Assembly: GCA_022837365.1 (NCBI GenBank)
Contig: JALHHV010000083.1
Location: 1 to 9,926, forward strand
Source: Desulfovibrio sp.
Lineage (GTDB): Bacteria; Desulfobacterota; Desulfovibrionia; Desulfovibrionales; Desulfovibrionaceae
Reading direction: 5' to 3'
DNA: 9,926 bases
Shown: in pieces, positions 6,383 through 9,926 of the stretch
How positions within the stretch are numbered: position 1 is the first letter of the stretch
Layout: every line of letters starts with the position of its first letter
Notes under the pieces: generated by a model
What the model was told of the DNA's origin: nothing
The model's database searches: none
The model's input: only the letters and a program-made list of their open reading frames with translations
Position numbers and translations under genes: made by a program

Positions 6383-9300
6383 CTTCCACGCCTCCTGGCC
6401 GGGGATGATGGCCTCGGCCACGCCGCGCTTCATGTCCTGCAACTTCAGGATCTTTTCCTCCACCGTGTTTTCGCAGATCAGCTTGTAGCTGAACACCTGC
6501 CGGGTCTGGCCGATGCGGTGGGTGCGGTCGGTGGCCTGGCTTTCCACGGCGGGGTTCCACCACGGGTCGTAGTGGATGACGTAGTCGGCCGAGGTCAGGT
6601 TCAGGCCCGTGCCGCCCGCCTTCAGCGAAATGAGGAAGATGGGGATCTCGGGCGTGTTGTTGAAGCGGTCCACCTGCTCGAAGCGGTCCTTGCTGGTGCC
6701 GTCCAGGTAGCAGAAGGGAATGGCGTTGATCTGCAACCACGAGCGGATGATGTGCAGCATCTGCACGAACTGCGAGAACACCAGCACCTTGTGGCCTTCC
6801 TCCACGATGTCGGTGATCATGTCCTTGAAGGCGTCGAACTTGCCGGAGGGCAGGTTGGTGGTCAGCCCCGGCATGTCCAGCTTCAGCAGGCGCGGGTGGC
6901 AGCATATCTGGCGCAGTTTCAGCAGCGCGTCCAGGATGGACATCTGGCTCTTGGCGATGCCCTTCTCGTCCACGTCGGCCATCACCTGCTCCTTCAGCTT
7001 GCGGGCAAGGGCGGTGTACAGTTCCGCCTGCTCTTCGGCCAGGGCGCAGTAGTAGGTGTTCTCGATCTTGGGCGGCAGGTCTTTCGCCACCTCGGACTTG
7101 GTGCGCCGCAGGATGAACGGGCGCACCCGGGTGCGCAGGTAGTCCAGCGTTTCGCTGTCGCCGTCCTTGATGGGCTTGATGATGCCCCGCTGGAAGGCGT
7201 GCTGCGACCCCAGGAACCCCGGCATCAGGAATTCGAACAGCGACCACAGCTCGAACAGGTTGTTCTCGATGGGCGTGCCCGACAGGCACAGCCGCATGCG
7301 GGCGTTGATGCGCCGCACGGAACGCGCCGTGATGGTGTTGGGGTTCTTGATGTTCTGGGCTTCGTCCAGGATGATCGAGTTGAACTCGTGCTCCTGCAAC
7401 TCTTCCAGGTCGCGCCGCAACAGGGCGTAGGTGGTGACCACCAGGTCCGATTCGTCGATGCGGCGGAACATGCCTTCGCGCCGGGTGCCGTAGATGATCA
7501 GGCGGCGCAGCTCGGGCACGAACTTCTGGGCTTCGCGGTCCCAGTTGGGCAGCACCGAGGTGGGCACCACGATCAGGTTGGGCCCCACGGCCCCGCGTTC
7601 CACCATGTGCTGGATGAACGACAGGGTCTGGATGGTCTTGCCGAGGCCCATCTCGTCGGCCAGGATGCCGCCGAAGCCGTATTCGCGCAGGAAGTTGAGG
7701 TACGACAGGCCCTGCTGCTGGTACCCGCGCAGCGAGGCGGTAAGCCCCTTGGGCGGGTCGATGGGCCTGATCTCGCGGAAGTTGCGGATCTTGTCGCGCA
7801 GGCTGTTCCAGAACGGGTCGGTCTGGGCGTCGGGCAGGTCGTCCAGCAGGCTGTCCAGCACCGGGGCCTCGAACTGCTGGAACTGCTTCTGCGGCGGCTT
7901 TTCCGGGTCAAGGCCGAGGGCTTGCAGCTTGTGGGCGATGCGCTTCAGCCAGGCTTCGGGCAGGCTGGTGTACGAGCCGTCCTTGAGCTGCACGTAGCGC
8001 TTGCCCTGGGCCCACGCCTTCCAGATTTTGTCGATGGGCACCTTCTGGCCGTCGTATTCCACGGTGATGTCCAGCGAGAACCACTTGTCCTCCTCGCTGC
8101 TTTCCACCTTGGCCGTGATGATGGGCTGCGACAGGCGCACCTTGTAGCGCGACAGGGCCTTTTCGCCGTACACGCGGTACAGCTCCACCAGCTTGGGGTA
8201 GGCGTCGAGCAGGAAGTTGATGGCCTCTTCCGGCTCCAGGAACCACATGCGGTTGCTGCGCGGCTGAAAGCGCATCTCGGCCAGCAGCGCGGTGAGCGAC
8301 GCTTCCTCTTCCTGATGGCGGCGGATGAGGCAGGTGTGCCCGTCGATGGTGTAGCTGCCGGTCTGGAATTCGGGGTTGGGGCCGGGCAGGTAGAATTCGC
8401 CGTGCACCGTCTCGTAGATGTTCTGGATCTCCAGGGTCAGCAGGCTGCCTTCCTCGTCCAGGAACAGCTTGGGGTTGTACGTGGCCGGCTGGAAGATGGG
8501 CTCCATGTGCTTCAGGAACTCTTCCTGCCCGTACAGGTCGCTGGTGGGCAACTTGGTCCACACCCGGTCGAGGAATTCGGAGATGTCCTCCTGCGGGATG
8601 ACCGGGGGCTGGCGGACAAGGTCCTGCACCAGCTGCGAGTTCAGGCTGGTGTGCACGGGGTAGAACCCCTTGTTCCAGCACACCCACAGCGGCATCTGGC
8701 CGTGGAAGGTCACCTCGCTGCCGATGATGGAGAACGGCTGCTTGCCCTCGCGGTGCAGCATCACGTCGAACGAGAGCCCTTCGTCGGCCAGTTGCGGCTT
8801 CAGCTTCAGGCGCATGGAGGTGCGCTCGATGCGGCAGGGCTGGTCGGTGTCGCCCCAGAACAGGTAGTATTCGTTGCGGATGGCCCACAGGAACCAGGTC
8901 AGCAGTCCGTCCGGCACCTCGATGCGGTGGCCGTAGTAGTCCACGATCTGGCCGATCTGCTGCGCCACCTGCGCCAGCTGGGGCGAAAGCTCGCACCAGT
9001 CGGGGTTGCGCAGGATCTGCTCCAGCGTGATTTCATTATGCACCGTGGACAGGCCCGACTTGTTCTGGCGGCCCCGGAACAGCGAAACCAGCAGCCGCCC
9101 CGGCTCGGGGTGGAAGCGGAAGATCAGGTAGTGCTGGCCCGCCTCCGGCTCTATGGCGGTGGAGAAGAAGGCGCGGAAATTCTGCCGCCATTCGGTCTTG
9201 GGCCGGGCGGGTTCCTCGCCGCCGGAACGCGTTTCCAGCGACGACAGCATCTTGAGGGCGGTGGCCCCCACGTGCCGACACACGCCGGAGAACGAATCCG

Positions 9301-9550
9301 GGCAGTTGCAGTGGTAGGCGGTGGTGCCTTCGCCAAGGCTGACGGACAGCCTGGGCGAATATATCTGGAAGTCCTCCCCCTGGATGCTTCCCTCGACCTC
9401 CCAATAGCCGTCGGCCTTTTTCAGGCTCAGCTTCTGGACGCCGCCTTCGGCCAGGATGTCCTGCGACCCGTCCAGGATGTATTCCGGGATGGAATCATGG
9501 ACGAAGTCCTGCAGGAGCGAACGGACGGATTGCTCCTCGTTCAGTTCCAT
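6383..9550 (-). CDS. SWIM zinc-finger SNF2-family ATPase/helicase-like protein, no stop codon at the expected end
   Basis: A DNA-dependent ATPase of the bacterial Rad54/SNF2 branch (superfamily 2). The N-terminus has a SWIM zinc finger (C81, C83, C91, H93), followed by a long bacterial SNF2-associated region. The ATPase motifs come in order: I ADEMGLGKT (631-639), Ia VVPTSVLPNW (661-670), II DEAQ (729-732), III SGTP (757-760), IV KVLVFSQF (921-928), V SLKAGGTGLNLT (975-986) and VI QATDRTHRIGQ (1005-1015). The start at 9550 (MELNEEQ) has AGGAG upstream, though 11 nt away; the longer frame to a TTG at 9649 crosses the promoter. Family homology ends at about residue 1056 (EAWK, 6383). The usual short LTxEDLxxL-like tail is absent, and the same frame runs through the terminator to a stop at 5402. 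The end given here marks the limit of homology. It probably remodels protein-DNA complexes in repair or transcription; this is inferred from family. Confidence 0.88.
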
Positions 9551-9643
9551 ATGCTCGTGTGCTCCTCTGGAGTCGCAACCGGAGGGGAGGCGCGCATGCC
9601 GGATGCGGGCGGGGCGCGCTTCGTGTGTGTCCCCCCGTACGAA

Positions 9644-9675
9644 GCGCAATTGACCATTTTAGTCCAAAATTGCGC
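9644..9675. repeat. Inverted repeat GCGCAATT-N16-AATTGCGC, probable operator
   Basis: Perfect 8-bp arms at 9644-9651 and 9668-9675, with an inner GAC/GTC pair (9652-9654 with 9662-9664). The element brackets the -10 box of the SNF2 promoter and ends in its spacer. A dimeric repressor bound here would block transcription. The regulator is unknown. Confidence 0.5.
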
Positions 9676-9684
9676 CATTATCAA
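9656..9684 (-). promoter_or_regulatory. Sigma70-like promoter of the SNF2 gene
   Basis: On the minus strand TTGATA (9684-9679) and TAAAAT (9661-9656) are 17 bp apart, each a 5/6 match to consensus. Transcription would begin near 9649 and leave a leader of about 100 nt. This locally AT-rich patch stands out in GC-rich surroundings. The rest of the 278-bp gap (9551-9828) shows no clear plus-strand promoter for the lipoprotein gene. Confidence 0.68.
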
Positions 9685-9828
9685 TAGCACGGACGTTTGC
9701 TCACGGCGCGGGACAATGATATCCAACGCGCTCGGGGAAAATCCGCCGCGCCACGCGCGGGGATGCGCCCATGCCATCGTGAAATCATACCCCATCCACG
9801 GGAATAGGCAATAGCCGGAGGCAATCGC

Positions 9829-9926
9829 ATGAACCGCACCGTCACGCCCGCGCCGCGCGCCGCGCGCGCAGGCTCGTTCCTTCTGGCGCTTTTGCTGTGC
9901 CTGCTGCTGTCCGCCTGCGGCGATTC
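9829..9926 (+). CDS. Lipoprotein, N-terminal fragment (runs off the window)
   Basis: Only 32 full codons are present. They form a textbook lipoprotein signal: a basic n-region (MNRTVTPAPRAARAG), a hydrophobic core (SFLLALLLCLLL, 16-27) and a lipobox LSAC with the lipidated cysteine at C30, followed by G31 and D32. The protein would be exported by Sec and anchored in the membrane. Aspartate here is at +2 after Gly, so it is not the classical inner-membrane retention position. CCGGAGG at 9815-9821 is a good ribosome site, eight bases from the ATG. The gene is divergent from the SNF2 gene across a 278-bp gap. The mature part is missing, so function cannot be said. Confidence 0.85.
   Translation, partial: MNRTVTPAPRAARAGSFLLALLLCLLLSACGD

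Noticed and set aside
9685..9701. Sigma54-like element TAGCACG...TTTGCT upstream of the lipoprotein
   Set aside because: The GG of the -24 box is AG and the spacing to GC is 11 instead of 10, so it fails both invariant requirements.
6074..9814. A 1246-residue open frame on the plus strand opposite the SNF2 gene
   Set aside because: It mirrors the codon bias of the SNF2 gene, is rich in His/Gln/Val/Gly repeats, has no motifs and no ribosome site.

Overview
The window is high-GC bacterial DNA with tightly packed genes. It carries a methyl-accepting chemotaxis receptor paired with its own CheW, Ca2+-binding EF-hand proteins, a large SWIM/SNF2 ATPase, and GC-rich stem-loop terminators. This would fit a Desulfovibrio/Nitratidesulfovibrio-type sulfate reducer. 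That assignment is an inference from gene style and composition; nothing in the window proves it.

Layout, left to right. A complete thiamine-phosphate synthase gene (thiE, +) is closed by a stem-loop it shares with a convergent gene. Next, on the minus strand, lie two paralogous EF-hand proteins (324 and 285 aa), and upstream of them a 93-aa XRE-type repressor. The repressor gene is divergent from a long AT-rich leader. Its start region holds back-to-back sigma70-like promoters overlapped by two copies of GACTATAAGT, which look like its operator. The leader leads into a membrane chemoreceptor gene (582 aa), followed 7 nt later by cheW (175 aa); the two form a chemosensory mini-operon. Convergent to cheW is a SWIM/SNF2-family helicase-like ATPase gene on the minus strand. 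It has a good sigma70 promoter embedded in a GCGCAATT inverted repeat. Divergent from it, at the right edge, is the start of a lipoprotein gene that runs out of the window.

How the genes relate. The receptor and CheW should work together, linking a periplasmic signal to CheA, which is not in the window. The EF-hand pair and the XRE repressor lie in one orientation and could share transcription, but hairpins between them suggest at least partial separation. ThiE, the SNF2 protein and the lipoprotein have no evident functional link to these.

Three points deserve most attention. The SNF2 gene has no stop codon where its family homology ends; its frame runs straight into its own terminator hairpin and stays open for almost 1 kb antisense to cheW. 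The chemoreceptor gene is compositionally chimeric: its first ~60 codons and the leader are AT-rich, and the rest is very GC-rich. The repressor/leader promoters overlap direct repeats. No CRISPR array, rRNA, tRNA, transposase or integrase was seen, and I found no clear novel defence or mobile system.
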